Positions 26,392 to 34,629 of a DNA stretch of 35,882 nt are shown piece by piece (positions within the stretch are counted from its first letter, which is position 1; each line of letters opens with the position of its first letter). The notes beneath the pieces are model-generated. The model saw only the letters and a program-made list of their open reading frames with translations, had not been told where the DNA came from and did no database searches. This DNA comes from Nocardioides sp. zg-1308 (lineage in GTDB: Bacteria; Actinomycetota; Actinomycetes; Propionibacteriales; Nocardioidaceae), in contig NZ_JABJQY010000003.1 of assembly GCF_013155375.1 (NCBI RefSeq), positions 1 through 35,882 of the forward strand, in the 5' to 3' direction. The translations under genes were made by a program, and so were the position numbers.

Positions 26392-27158
26392 GCGAGGCCG
26401 AGGTGACGACGGACCAGCCGTCCGACCAGCCGGTCACCGAGGACGCCGTCGACACGCTCGCGGTGGCGGTCGCCGAGCTGCGGCCGGCGCTCGAGGCGAT
26501 CCTCATGGTCTCCGACGAGCCGCTGGGCACCGTCCGGCTCGCGTCCGTCGTCGGCCACCCGGTCACCGACGTGGAGCAGGCGCTCGTGCAGCTGGCCGCG
26601 GAGTACGCCGAGCAGGGCCGCGGCTTCGACCTGCGGTCCGTGGCCGGCGGCTGGCGCTTCTACTCGCGACCGGAGTTCGCCGGCGTGGTGGAGTCGTTCG
26701 TCCTCGAGGGACAGCAGGCCCGGCTCACCCAGGCCGCGCTGGAGACGCTGTCGGTCGTGGCCTACAAGCAGCCCGTCTCCCGCGCCCGCGTCTCCGCCAT
26801 CCGCGGCGTGAGCGTCGACGGGGTGATGCGGACCCTGCTGTCCCGCGGACTCGTCGAGGAGGCGGGTCACGACGAGCAGAGCGGCGCCCACCTCTACCGC
26901 ACCACCTCCTACTTCCTCGAGCGCATCGGGATCACCTCGCTCGACGAGCTGCCCGAGCTCGCGCCGTACCTGCCCGACATGGACGACCTCGAGGACGAGC
27001 TGGCCAGCGTCGCCGGACTCGACGAGCCGACTCCCGAGCCGACTCCCGAGCCGACTCCTGAGCCCGCCGCCGCTCCTGAGGTCCCCACCCACCACCCCCA
27101 CAGCTCGCCGCACAGCGGTGCCGGCACCGAGCCCGACGGCGGGACCGAGGTCACGTGA
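26388..27158 (+). CDS. scpB: Segregation and condensation protein ScpB
   Basis: The 256-residue protein has two winged-helix domains: residues 30-105 (LRPALEAILMVSDEPL, VAGGWRFYSRPEF) and 107-190 (LTQAALETLSVVAYKQPVSRARVSAIRGV), the second with the highly conserved AYKQPVSR segment. ScpB dimers bind ScpA and regulate SMC. GTG 26388 has a strong AGGAGG (26378-26383) and overlaps scpA as GTGA. The last 55 residues are an extra acidic and Pro-rich tail built in part from three 12-base repeats encoding EPTP units (27024-27059). The stop overlaps rluB as GTGA. Confidence 0.95.
   Translation: MSEAEVTTDQPSDQPVTEDAVDTLAVAVAELRPALEAILMVSDEPLGTVRLASVVGHPVTDVEQALVQLAAEYAEQGRGFDLRSVAGGWRFYSRPEFAGVVESFVLEGQQARLTQAALETLSVVAYKQPVSRARVSAIRGVSVDGVMRTLLSRGLVEEAGHDEQSGAHLYRTTSYFLERIGITSLDELPELAPYLPDMDDLEDELASVAGLDEPTPEPTPEPTPEPAAAPEVPTHHPHSSPHSGAGTEPDGGTEVT
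27024..27059 (+). repeat. Three 12-bp tandem repeats encoding EPTP in scpB
   Basis: GAGCCGACTCCC is repeated three times (the last unit ends in T) and followed by GAGCCC. It encodes Glu-Pro-Thr-Pro repeats in the disordered tail of ScpB, and its copy number is likely to vary between strains. Confidence 0.9.
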
Positions 27159-27958
27159 AGCCCCACGACGCACCCGACAACGACCAGCCGTCCTCGCAGC
27201 GGCCGGCGACCGACGAGGACGGCCTGATCCGGCTGCAGAAGCTGCTCGCGCAGTCGGGGGTGGCCAGCCGCCGCAAGTGCGAGGAGCTGATGCTCGACGG
27301 GCTCGTCGAGGTGGACGGCGAGGTCGTCACCCGTCTGGGGACGAAGGTGGACCCGCGGACGGCGGTGATCCGCGTCGAGGGCAAGCGGCTGCCGCCGATC
27401 AGCGACAAGGTCTACCTCGTCCTCAACAAGCCCCGCGGCGTCGTGTCCACCATGAGCGACCCCGAGGGACGTCGCTCGCTCGGCGACCTCGTCGCCGGCC
27501 GTCCCGAGCGCCTCTTCCACGTCGGACGGCTCGACACCGACACCGAGGGCCTCATCATCCTCACCAACGACGGGGACTTCGCCCAGCGCCTGGCCCACCC
27601 CTCGCACGAGGTCGACAAGACCTACGTCGCCGAGGTCGAGGGCGAGGTGCACCTGCGCACCATCCGCCGGCTGCTCGCGGGCGTGGAGCTCGACGACGGC
27701 CCGGTGACGGTGACCGAGGCGCGGGTGCTGGGCGGCGACCCCCGCCGCGAGGGCGGCAACCGCTCGCTCGTCGAGCTCACCATCCACGAGGGCCGCAACC
27801 GCATCGTGCGCCGGCTGCTCGACCACGTCGGGCACCCTGTCCGCCGCCTGACCCGCACCTCGATCGGGCCGGTCACGCTGGCCAGGCTCCGGTCCGGCGA
27901 CATGCGCGAGCTGACGGTGGCCGAGCTCGGCGAGCTGATGGACAGCGCCGAGCTCTGA
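27155..27958 (+). CDS. rluB: 23S rRNA pseudouridine synthase RluB family
   Basis: The 267-residue enzyme has an S4 RNA-binding domain (about 24-70, RLQKLLAQSGVASRRKCEEL) and the RsuA/RluB/E/F catalytic domain with Asp127 in GRLDTDTEGL, the nucleophile that forms the adduct with uridine. The RluB family modifies a uridine in 23S rRNA helix 80-90. The placement after scpAB and near cmk-der is a conserved actinobacterial arrangement (Rv1711). GTG 27155 overlaps the scpB stop as GTGA. The exact target base (U2605 in E. coli numbering for RluB) is inferred from the family. Confidence 0.93.
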   Translation: MKPHDAPDNDQPSSQRPATDEDGLIRLQKLLAQSGVASRRKCEELMLDGLVEVDGEVVTRLGTKVDPRTAVIRVEGKRLPPISDKVYLVLNKPRGVVSTMSDPEGRRSLGDLVAGRPERLFHVGRLDTDTEGLIILTNDGDFAQRLAHPSHEVDKTYVAEVEGEVHLRTIRRLLAGVELDDGPVTVTEARVLGGDPRREGGNRSLVELTIHEGRNRIVRRLLDHVGHPVRRLTRTSIGPVTLARLRSGDMRELTVAELGELMDSAEL

Positions 27959-27965
27959 GCGGGCG

Positions 27966-27971
27966 TACGGT
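27966..27971 (+). promoter_or_regulatory. -10 hexamer TACGGT, leaderless promoter of the AraC-type gene
   Basis: TACGGT is followed by exactly six bases and the ATG at 27978, eight bases after the rluB stop. There is no ribosome-binding sequence. This is the same hexamer and spacing as at pepN. Confidence 0.6.
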
Positions 27972-27977
27972 GGCGCC

Positions 27978-28793
27978 ATGGCCACCGTGCACCCCGCGCT
28001 GGCGCCCTACGTCCGCTCGCTGGTGGCGTACGACGTCGCCTTCGACGGCTCGGGGATCCACATCGGGATGCCGTCGACCGAGCTGACGTGGGTGCTGCCG
28101 CTCGACGAGCCGCTCGCGGTGTCGTGGGACGCCGCCCCGGAGACCCGGACCTCCGGCTGGACGTCGGTGTCGGGGCTGCACACGCGCGCCGCCGCCGTGC
28201 ACCACGGCGTGCGGCAGCGGGGCATCCAGCTCGCGCTCACGCCGGCCGGAGCCCGCGCGCTGTGGGGAGTGCCCGCCGCGGCGCTCGCGGGGCAGCTGGC
28301 CGAGCTGCCCGACGTCGACCCCGGGTTCGGCGACCTCCCCACCCAGCTGGGGGAGCGGACCACGTGGCGCGCACGGCTCGACCTGCTGGAGGGGGCGCTG
28401 CTGCAGGCGCTGCGCCGCCACGAGCGGCCCGGACCCCGGCCCGAGGTGGCCCGCGCGATGGCCCTGCTGACCCGCGGCACACCCGTCGCGGACACGGCCG
28501 CGGAGGTCGGCTACAGCCGCCGGCGGCTGTCCACCCTGGTCCGCGACGAGCTCGGCGTGGCCCCCAAGGTCTACCAGCGGCTGGCCAGGTTCGGCGGTGC
28601 CCACGCGCGGATGCGGGACGCGGCGCTCACCGGAGGGGTGTCGGTGGCCGCGGTCGCGGCGGCGTCCGGCTACGCCGACCAGGCACACCTGGCGCGTGAG
28701 TGGGCCGAGCTCGCCGGGTGCAGCCCGACGGAGTGGGTGCGGCAGGAGTTCCCGAACGTCCAAGCCACCGACCGCCGGGCCGAGCGAGGCTGA
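27978..28793 (+). CDS. AraC-family transcriptional regulator
   Basis: The 271-residue protein has an N-terminal region of about 150 residues, probably an effector or dimerisation domain, and a C-terminal AraC-type double helix-turn-helix: VADTAAEVGYSRRRLSTLVRDELGVAPKVYQRLARF (first motif and linker) and VSVAAVAAASGYADQAHLAREWAELAGCSPTEW (second). The second motif contains the family's GYADQAHLxREW pattern. The gene starts its own leaderless transcript and is followed by a VOC-domain gene 27 bases downstream in the same orientation, a possible target or partner. Both are insertions relative to the mycobacterial order. The effector cannot be predicted. Confidence 0.9.
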   Translation: MATVHPALAPYVRSLVAYDVAFDGSGIHIGMPSTELTWVLPLDEPLAVSWDAAPETRTSGWTSVSGLHTRAAAVHHGVRQRGIQLALTPAGARALWGVPAAALAGQLAELPDVDPGFGDLPTQLGERTTWRARLDLLEGALLQALRRHERPGPRPEVARAMALLTRGTPVADTAAEVGYSRRRLSTLVRDELGVAPKVYQRLARFGGAHARMRDAALTGGVSVAAVAAASGYADQAHLAREWAELAGCSPTEWVRQEFPNVQATDRRAERG

Positions 28794-28820
28794 GGGCCAC
28801 CACCCCGACGAGGAGGACCC

Positions 28821-29213
28821 ATGACCGACGTCTCCAGCACCACCCTGTGGCACACGTTCTCGGTGCGCGACGCCGACGCCATGATGGCGTGGCTGCGCGC
28901 CATCGGCTTCACCGAGCACGCGACCTACCGCGACGAGCAGGACGCCTCCGTCGTCGTGCACGCCGAGTGGGCGTGGCCAGGCGGCGGCGGCATCATGTTC
29001 GGCACCGACCGCGAGGACAGCGCCATCACCGGCACCGGGCCGGCGGCGGCGTACCTCGTCACCCCCGACCCGGACGCGGTCCTCGATGCGGCCGTCGCCG
29101 CCGGGGCCACCGTGGTGAGACCCATGGTCGAGCACGACTACGGGGGGCGCGGGGGCAGCGTGACCGACCTGGAGGGCAACCACTGGTCCTTCGGGACCTA
29201 CCAGCCCGCCTGA
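28821..29213 (+). CDS. VOC (glyoxalase/bleomycin-resistance-like) family protein
   Basis: The 130-residue protein has the paired beta-alpha-beta-beta-beta modules of the vicinal oxygen chelate fold: LWHTFSVRDADAMMAWLRAIGF at the start and a C-terminal GGSVTDLEGNHWSFGTYQP, where DLEGNxW is the typical VOC ending. Members bind metals or small hydrophobic ligands; the substrate is unknown. A strong AGGAGG lies just upstream of ATG 28821, in contrast to the leaderless genes around it. It probably belongs with the AraC-type regulator upstream. A 10-base inverted repeat starts in its last codons and ends just before the aroH promoter. Confidence 0.85.
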   Translation: MTDVSSTTLWHTFSVRDADAMMAWLRAIGFTEHATYRDEQDASVVVHAEWAWPGGGGIMFGTDREDSAITGTGPAAAYLVTPDPDAVLDAAVAAGATVVRPMVEHDYGGRGGSVTDLEGNHWSFGTYQPA

Positions 29214-29255
29214 CGTCGACGGGCGAGACGCGGCGCGGACGCCCCGGCGGGCTGG
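29201..29255. repeat. Inverted repeat CCAGCCCGCC / GGCGGGCTGG spanning the VOC-aroH gap
   Basis: Ten-base arms at 29201-29210 (final codons of the VOC gene) and 29246-29255 flank a 35-base loop. The right arm ends two bases before the TAGGCT box of aroH. It may form a terminator-like stem for the VOC transcript or influence initiation at aroH. Confidence 0.45.
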
Positions 29256-29257
29256 CC

Positions 29258-29263
29258 TAGGCT
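29258..29263 (+). promoter_or_regulatory. -10 hexamer TAGGCT, leaderless promoter of aroH
   Basis: TAGGCT is followed by six bases and the GTG at 29270. The identical hexamer serves the small gene at 3156. No ribosome site lies between hexamer and start. Confidence 0.65.
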
Positions 29264-29269
29264 CCTCCC

Positions 29270-29647
29270 GTGGCAGTGAGGGCAGTGCGTGGGGCGACCC
29301 AGCTCGAGGAGGACACCCGCGAGCACATGCTCGACCGGGTGGCCGAGCTCGTGACCGACGTGATGGCGGCCAACGACCTCGAGGTGGACGACTTCATCTC
29401 AATCATCTTCACGGCGACCAGCGACCTCACCAGCGAGTTCCCGGCGTACGCCGCCCGCCAGCTCGGTTTCTCCGACGTCCCGCTCGTGTGTGCGCGCGAG
29501 CTGGAGATCGAGGGGTCGATGCCGCGGGTCGTGCGGCTGATGGCGCACGTCGAGACCGACCTGCCGCGGGCCGACGTGACCCACGTCTACCTGCACGGTG
29601 CGGCCAACCTCCGCCGCGACCTGAGCCGGACGACCAGCCATGACTGA
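29270..29647 (+). CDS. aroH: Chorismate mutase, AroH type
   Basis: The 125-residue enzyme rearranges chorismate to prephenate, the branch to tyrosine and phenylalanine. It matches the trimeric AroH fold: VRAVRGATQLEEDT at the N-terminus with the conserved Arg in RGATQ, ISIIFTATSDLTSEFPAYAAR, CARELEIEGSM with the active-site Glu, and HVYLHGAA near the C-terminus. Size is typical (about 120 residues). GTG 29270 is set by the TAGGCT hexamer. Its 3' end overlaps tyrA by eight bases, so the mutase and the dehydrogenase that uses its product are coupled. Confidence 0.95.
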   Translation: MAVRAVRGATQLEEDTREHMLDRVAELVTDVMAANDLEVDDFISIIFTATSDLTSEFPAYAARQLGFSDVPLVCARELEIEGSMPRVVRLMAHVETDLPRADVTHVYLHGAANLRRDLSRTTSHD

Positions 29648-30752
29648 CGACGCCCTGCCGGCCCTCGTCGGGCCGGTCGAGGTCGTCGGCGCCGGACTGA
29701 TCGGCGCGTCGGTCGCCCTCGTCTGCCGCCGCCTCGGCCTCGACGTCGTCCTCCGCGACACCTCCGTCGAGCACCTCCGCACCGCCCACGGGCTCGGCGC
29801 CGGCCGGGCAGCGACGCCCGACGACCGGCCGCAGCTGGTCGTCGTGGCCGTGCCGCCGGCCGCCGTGGCGGAGGCCGTCGTCGACGCGCTGCACCGCACC
29901 GACGCGGTCGTCACCGACGTCGGCAGCGTCAAGGCCGCGCCGCTCGCGTCGGTCGCCGCGCGCGTGGGCCCGGGGGAGCTGGCCCGCTACGTCGGCTCGC
30001 ACCCGATGGCGGGCAGCGAGCGCTCCGGGCCGCTGGCCGCCAGTGCCGCGCTCTTCGACGGCCGTCCGTGGGCCGTGACGCCGCACGCGGCGGCCGACCC
30101 CGACGCCGTCGGCCTGGTCGAGTCCCTCGTCCTCGAGTGCGGGGCAGCGCCGATCCGCATGTCGCCGGAGGAGCACGACCGTGCCGTCGCGCGCATCTCG
30201 CACCTGCCGCACCTGGCCGCGGTGCTGGTCGCCGGCCGGCTGGCCGCCGCGCCGGCCGAGCACCTGGCGCTGTCGGGCCAGGGGGTGCGTGACGTGACCC
30301 GCGTGGCGGCGAGCGACCCCGCCCTGTGGCAGCAGATCCTCGAGGCCAACGCGTCGGCCGTGCTCGACCTGCTCGCGGAGGTCCGCACCGACCTGGACGC
30401 CCTGATGACGGCGGTCGCCGCTCCGTCCGCCGAGTCCGGTCCCGTCACGGGGAGCGGGCCGGACCTGGTCGAGATCCTGGCCCGCGGCAACGCCGGCACG
30501 GCCGCGATCCCCGGCAAGCACGGCGGTCCGGCGCGGCCGACGCGCTCGGTCTTCGTCGCGGTCCCCGACCACCCGGGCGAGCTCGCCCGCCTCTTCGGCG
30601 ACGCCGGCGAGATCGGGGTCAACATCGAGGACGTCCACATCGACCACGACCCGGCACGGCCCGTCGGTCTCACCGAGCTGGTCGTCGACCGCGGCAGCGC
30701 CGATCGGCTGCTCGCGGCTCTCGAGTCCCGCGGCTGGACGACCCACCGGTAA
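29640..30752 (+). CDS. tyrA: Prephenate dehydrogenase with C-terminal ACT domain
   Basis: The 370-residue enzyme oxidatively decarboxylates prephenate in tyrosine synthesis. The NAD-binding motif GAGLIGASVA is at 17-26, and DVGSVK and SHPMAGSERSG are the conserved active-site segments. Residues 295-370 form an ACT-like regulatory domain (VFVAVPDHPGELARLFGDAGEIGVNIEDV), which usually gives feedback inhibition by tyrosine. ATG 29640 lies within aroH (8-base overlap). The stop is TAA, one of only four non-TGA stops in the window, and it forms the start of the cmk -10 hexamer TAATCT. Confidence 0.94.
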   Translation: MTDDALPALVGPVEVVGAGLIGASVALVCRRLGLDVVLRDTSVEHLRTAHGLGAGRAATPDDRPQLVVVAVPPAAVAEAVVDALHRTDAVVTDVGSVKAAPLASVAARVGPGELARYVGSHPMAGSERSGPLAASAALFDGRPWAVTPHAAADPDAVGLVESLVLECGAAPIRMSPEEHDRAVARISHLPHLAAVLVAGRLAAAPAEHLALSGQGVRDVTRVAASDPALWQQILEANASAVLDLLAEVRTDLDALMTAVAAPSAESGPVTGSGPDLVEILARGNAGTAAIPGKHGGPARPTRSVFVAVPDHPGELARLFGDAGEIGVNIEDVHIDHDPARPVGLTELVVDRGSADRLLAALESRGWTTHR

Positions 30753-30755
30753 TCT
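30750..30755 (+). promoter_or_regulatory. -10 hexamer TAATCT upstream of cmk
   Basis: TAATCT begins with the tyrA stop codon TAA and is followed by eight bases and the GTG of cmk. No Shine-Dalgarno sequence is present, so cmk-plsC probably starts here as a near-leaderless transcript. Confidence 0.6.
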
Positions 30756-30763
30756 TCTCGCCC

Positions 30764-31483
30764 GTGACTCCTGCCGACAGCACCTCCCTCGATGGGGACC
30801 GTCTCGTCATCGCCGTCGACGGCACCTCCGGCTCGGGGAAGTCGAGCACGTCGCGCGGCGTGGCCGCCCGCCTCGGGCTGCGCTACCTCGACACGGGTGC
30901 GATGTTCCGCGCGATGACCTGGTGGCTGCTCCGCGAGGGCGTCGACGTACGGGACGTGGCCGCCGTGACGGCCGCCGCCGGACGCCCGCGCATCGAGTCG
31001 GGCACCGACCCGGTGGCCCCCACCATCACCGTCGACGGCGCCGACGTCTCGATCGAGATCCGCCGCGACGAGGTCAACGCCGCCGTCAGCCCGGTGAGCG
31101 CGGTGCCGGAGGTCCGCGCGCGGCTGCTCGAGCTGCAGCGCGAGGTCATCGGCGACGGAGGGATCGTGGTCGAGGGTCGCGACATCGGCTCGGTGGTCTG
31201 GCCGCAGGCGGGGGTCAAGGTCTACCTGAGCGCTGACCCGGACGCGCGCGCCCAGCGGCGTACGGCGGAGCAGGGCGGCACCGACGTGGCCAGCACGCAG
31301 CAGTCGCTGCTCGAGCGGGACCGCATCGACTCCGGCCGCGCCACCGCCCCGCTGACCATGGCCGAGGGCGCCGTCCACGTCGACAGCACCCACCTCACCC
31401 TCGCCGAGGTGATCGACACGATCGTCGACCTGGCCGCCCGCGCGGGAGCCGAGGTCGCACCGGAGGCCCGGGAGGGCTCGTGA
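30764..31483 (+). CDS. cmk: Cytidylate kinase
   Basis: The 239-residue kinase phosphorylates CMP and dCMP. The P-loop GTSGSGKSS is at 20-28, followed by the family segment YLDTGAMFRAMTWW. The CMP-binding domain contains VSPVSAVPEVR, and VVEGRDIGSVVWPQA is the conserved GRDIGTxVFPxA motif with small substitutions. It follows rluB, aroH and tyrA and precedes plsC and der, as in many actinobacteria. GTG 30764 is chosen because the TAATCT hexamer ends eight bases upstream. The stop overlaps plsC as GTGA. Together with pyrG at 9041 the window supplies two steps of CTP and dCTP supply. Confidence 0.95.
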   Translation: MTPADSTSLDGDRLVIAVDGTSGSGKSSTSRGVAARLGLRYLDTGAMFRAMTWWLLREGVDVRDVAAVTAAAGRPRIESGTDPVAPTITVDGADVSIEIRRDEVNAAVSPVSAVPEVRARLLELQREVIGDGGIVVEGRDIGSVVWPQAGVKVYLSADPDARAQRRTAEQGGTDVASTQQSLLERDRIDSGRATAPLTMAEGAVHVDSTHLTLAEVIDTIVDLAARAGAEVAPEAREGS

Positions 31484-32241
31484 CGGGGACCGAGGTCCCC
31501 GCTGACCTGCCGCGCAGCAGCGAGCAGCACCCCGCCACCCGGCTGCTGCGCGCGCTGCGGCCGCCCGCCGGCTGGCTCGTACGTCGCCGCTGGCGGGTGC
31601 GGGTCCACGGGGACGACCGCGTTCCGCCGCGCGGCGGCGTGATCCTCGCCGCCAACCACGTCGGGATCATCGACGGCCCGCTCCTGGCGGTCCTCGCGCC
31701 GCGGCCGGTGCACGCGCTGACCAAGCTGGAGATGTTCGAGGGCCGGCTCGGCGGGTTCCTGCGCCGGACCGGGCAGGTGCCGCTGGACCGCTACCACCCC
31801 GACCCCGGTGCCGTCCGCTCGTGCCTGCGGGTCCTGCGGGACGGGGGAGTGGTCGGCATCTTCCCGGAGGGCACGCGCGGCGACGGGGAGCTGCACCGGT
31901 TCCACCACGGCGCCGCCTACCTCGCCCTCGTCTCGGGGGCGCCGGTCGTGCCGGTCACGATGATCGGCACCCGCCCGCCGGGCGGCGGCAGCAACGCCCT
32001 GCCCGAGCGCGGGGGAGCGATCGACGTCGTCTTCGGACGGCCGTGGCACACGACACAGCAGCCCTGGCCGCGCACCCGGGAACAGGTGGGTGCCACGTCG
32101 GTGTTGTTGAGGGGACACATGCTGTCCGAGCTGGACAGCGCCCTCTCGCAGACGCGCCGATCCTTGCCCGGGCCCCTTCCTGCGGGACAATCCGAGGACG
32201 ACCCCGACACCGGGCTCGTCGAGCACCGTAGAGAGCTGTGA
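31480..32241 (+). CDS. plsC: 1-acyl-sn-glycerol-3-phosphate acyltransferase (PlsC family)
   Basis: The 253-residue protein has the acyltransferase motif NHxxxxD (NHVGIID, His60 and Asp65), the FPEGTR motif at 128-133 that binds the glycerol phosphate, and the VVPVTMIGT block. It would add the second acyl chain to lysophosphatidate in membrane phospholipid synthesis, though some relatives use other acceptors. Length is normal. The GTG start overlaps the cmk stop as GTGA. The last 50 residues are a polar tail. der starts six bases after its stop. Confidence 0.88.
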   Translation: MTGTEVPADLPRSSEQHPATRLLRALRPPAGWLVRRRWRVRVHGDDRVPPRGGVILAANHVGIIDGPLLAVLAPRPVHALTKLEMFEGRLGGFLRRTGQVPLDRYHPDPGAVRSCLRVLRDGGVVGIFPEGTRGDGELHRFHHGAAYLALVSGAPVVPVTMIGTRPPGGGSNALPERGGAIDVVFGRPWHTTQQPWPRTREQVGATSVLLRGHMLSELDSALSQTRRSLPGPLPAGQSEDDPDTGLVEHRREL

Positions 32242-32247
32242 TCACGC

Positions 32248-33603
32248 ATGAGTGAGTACGACACCGTCGCCGTCGAGGCCGAGTCCGGCCCGACGCCCGT
32301 CCTGGCCGTGGTGGGCCGTCCCAACGTGGGCAAGTCCACCCTCGTCAACCGGATCATCGGTCGGCGCGAGGCCGTGGTGGAGGACCGCCCGGGCGTGACC
32401 CGCGACCGCGTCTCCTACGACGCCAACTGGAACGGACGCGCCTTCACCGTCGTCGACACCGGCGGCTGGGACCCCGACGCGCGCGGGCTGGCCGAGCGGA
32501 TCGCCGGCCAGGCCGAGGTGGCGGTCTCGCTGGCCGACGCCGTGCTGTTCGTCGTCGACGCGACCGTCGGGATCACCGACGCCGACGAGGCCGTCGTACG
32601 CATCCTGCGGGCGTCCGGCAAGCCGGTCGTGCTGGCCGCCAACAAGGTCGACGACCAGCGCACCGAGGCCGAGGCCTACGGGCTGTGGAACCTCGGGCTG
32701 GGGGAGCCGTGGCCCGTCTCCGCGCTGCACGGTCGTGGCTCGGGAGACATGCTCGACGCGATCCTGGAGGCGCTGCCGGAGACCCCCGCCGAGTCGTTCG
32801 AGGAGGTGGGCGGCCCGCGGCGCATCGCGATCGTCGGCAAGCCCAACGTCGGCAAGTCCTCGCTGCTCAACATGCTCGCCCAGGAGGACCGGGTCGTCGT
32901 CGACAACGCGGCCGGCACCACCGTCGACCCCGTCGACGAGCTGATCACCCTCGGCGAGCGCACCTGGCGCTTCATCGACACCGCCGGCATCCGCAAGCGC
33001 GTCAACCAGGCCTCGGGCCACGAGTACTACGCCTCCCTGCGCACCACGACCGCGATCGACCGGGCCGAGGTCGCCGTGCTGGTGCTCGACGCCAGCGAGA
33101 CGGTCTCCGAGCAGGACATGCGCATCATCCAGACGATCCGCGACGCCGGTCGGGCGATGGTGATCGCGTTCAACAAGTGGGACCTCGTCGACGAGGAGCG
33201 CCGCTACTACCTCGAGCGCGAGATCGAGCGCGACCTCGTGCAGCTGAAGTGGGCGCCGCGGATCAACTTCACCGCCCGCACCGGCTGGCACGTCGACCGG
33301 CTCGTGCCGGCGATCGACAAGGCGCTCGAGGGCTGGGAGACGCGCATCGGCACCGGTGCGCTCAACACCTTCCTCGGCCGCCTCGTCGCCGAGCACCCGC
33401 ACCCGGTGCGCAGCGGCAAGCAGCCCAAGATCCTCTTCGCGACCCAGCCGTCCACGGCTCCGCCGACCTTCGTGCTGTTCACCAGCGGCAAGCTCGACGC
33501 GGCCTACGAGCGCTTCATCGAGCGCCGGCTGCGCGAGGAGTTCGGCTTCGTCGGCACGCCGATCGTGATCAACCAGAAGCCGCGCGAGAAGCGCAAGCGC
33601 TGA
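32248..33603 (+). CDS. der: Ribosome biogenesis GTPase Der
   Basis: The 451-residue protein has two tandem GTPase domains, the hallmark of Der/EngA: the first P-loop GRPNVGKS at 23-30, with DTGGWD and NKVD, and the second GKPNVGKSS from 197, with DTAGIRKR and NKWD. A KH-like C-terminal domain (about 355-451) ends in basic residues (KPREKRKR). Der acts in assembly of the 50S subunit. It is the last gene of the conserved segment (Rv1713 position). ATG 32248 has a GAGAG-like sequence upstream. It is convergent with the M23 gene, with only 16 bases between their stops and no obvious terminator. Confidence 0.97.
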   Translation: MSEYDTVAVEAESGPTPVLAVVGRPNVGKSTLVNRIIGRREAVVEDRPGVTRDRVSYDANWNGRAFTVVDTGGWDPDARGLAERIAGQAEVAVSLADAVLFVVDATVGITDADEAVVRILRASGKPVVLAANKVDDQRTEAEAYGLWNLGLGEPWPVSALHGRGSGDMLDAILEALPETPAESFEEVGGPRRIAIVGKPNVGKSSLLNMLAQEDRVVVDNAAGTTVDPVDELITLGERTWRFIDTAGIRKRVNQASGHEYYASLRTTTAIDRAEVAVLVLDASETVSEQDMRIIQTIRDAGRAMVIAFNKWDLVDEERRYYLEREIERDLVQLKWAPRINFTARTGWHVDRLVPAIDKALEGWETRIGTGALNTFLGRLVAEHPHPVRSGKQPKILFATQPSTAPPTFVLFTSGKLDAAYERFIERRLREEFGFVGTPIVINQKPREKRKR

Positions 33604-33619
33604 GGCGTGGGGGGCGGCG

Positions 33620-34297
33620 CTAGGGCGTGAGCCCGGCCTCGACCAGCCATTCCAGCGGGTCGACCGGGTCCGCGCCGTCGGGTCGCACCTCCAGGTGGAG
33701 GTGCGGACCGGTGGAGTTGCCGGTCGAGCCGACGGTGCCGATGGCCTCGGCGACGTCGACGAGCTGGCCGACCTGCACCGAGACGTCGGTCTGGTGGCAG
33801 TACCAGACCTCGGTGCCGTCGGGCAGCGTGAGGATCGTGCGCAGCCCGTAGGGGCCGGCGTACGCGACGTCGGTGACCTCTCCGGCCGCGACCGCGACGA
33901 GCGGCTCGCCCGCCGAGGCGCTGAAGTCCTGGCCGCCGTGCTCGGCCTCCCAGAGGGGTCCGGTCAGTCCGAAGCCGGCCGAGAGGCCGTACGACGCCAG
34001 CGGCAGCACCACGCGCGCCGCGTCGGGGTCGCCGACATAGCCGTAGGTCGCGAGCACGGCCTGGCGACCCAGCAGTGCCCGGTCGCGCGCGTCGGCCTGG
34101 CGGTTGAGCGTGGCCAGCGTCTGCTGCCGTTCGCGGACCTGCTCGGCGAGGTCGAGCGCGGCGCTCCGCGGGGCCGCCACCTCGCGCACCACCGTCTCGG
34201 GAGCGACGGCGTCGGCCCGGGGCGCGGTGAGGCTGAGACCCGCGGCCGCGGCGACGACGACGACCACGAGGCCGGCACGGCGCAGAAGGTGTGACAC
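33620..34297 (-). CDS. Secreted M23 family metallopeptidase (LytM domain)
   Basis: The predicted 225-residue protein starts with a signal peptide: SHLLRRAGLVVVVVAAAAGLSLTAPRADA, cut about after ADA at residue 30. A helical segment with coiled-coil character (VRERQQTLATLNRQADARDR) precedes a LytM/M23 zinc peptidase domain with HGGQD (first His and Asp), a YCHQ His and the HLHLE motif near the end. All zinc ligands are present, so it may be an active peptidoglycan endopeptidase. GTG 34297 is preferred because GGGGAG lies five bases upstream and because it begins the signal peptide; the frame stays open upstream through the tRNA only by chance. The stop is TAG. Confidence 0.88.
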   Translation of the reverse strand: MSHLLRRAGLVVVVVAAAAGLSLTAPRADAVAPETVVREVAAPRSAALDLAEQVRERQQTLATLNRQADARDRALLGRQAVLATYGYVGDPDAARVVLPLASYGLSAGFGLTGPLWEAEHGGQDFSASAGEPLVAVAAGEVTDVAYAGPYGLRTILTLPDGTEVWYCHQTDVSVQVGQLVDVAEAIGTVGSTGNSTGPHLHLEVRPDGADPVDPLEWLVEAGLTP

Positions 34298-34509
34298 GGA
34301 GGCTCCCCACAGGTTGAGGACCCATGGTCCGTCGCCTGTGCCTGCGGCAGGTGCCGATCGCCGCGGAATGACCCGGTCGGGCCATGTGAACCCCCCGAAC
34401 GTGCGCAACGAGCGCGGTTGCGGACGCACGTGGGCGGGTCGATTCCGTGCGTCCGCAGGGGCTGCGGTAGTGTTCCCCTCGCTCCGCAGGCCTCGTGCCG
34501 GGGAGCATT
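34298..34509. other. Divergent intergenic region with a perfect 12-bp inverted repeat
   Basis: This 212-base stretch separates the minus-strand M23 gene from tRNA-Pro. TGCGGACGCACG at 34419-34430 and CGTGCGTCCGCA at 34446-34457 are exact reverse complements around a 15-base loop. TAGTGT at 34468-34473 may be the -10 of the tRNA promoter. The M23 leader is long and could fold, but I found no core sequences of the c-di-AMP (ydaO) riboswitch that often precedes actinobacterial wall-hydrolase genes. Confidence 0.6.
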
Positions 34510-34583
<74 letters not shown>

Positions 34584-34589
34584 CCGAGA

Positions 34590-34629
34590 AGTGGCCTCTG
34601 ACCTGCGGAAACGCAGGTCGGGGGCCACT
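34590..34629 (+). terminator. tRNA-Pro terminator, 18-bp stem with GAAA tetraloop
   Basis: Arms 34590-34607 and 34612-34629 pair along all 18 positions (two G-T wobbles) and are closed by a GAAA tetraloop. It starts seven bases after the tRNA and has no U-tract. It is one of the strongest hairpins in the window. Confidence 0.9.

Noticed and set aside
34298..34509. c-di-AMP (ydaO) riboswitch upstream of the M23 peptidase
   Set aside because: This is a common arrangement in actinobacteria, but the core sequences resembling GGGGACCCA and CCGACAGCTAACC are not found on the minus strand of this leader.
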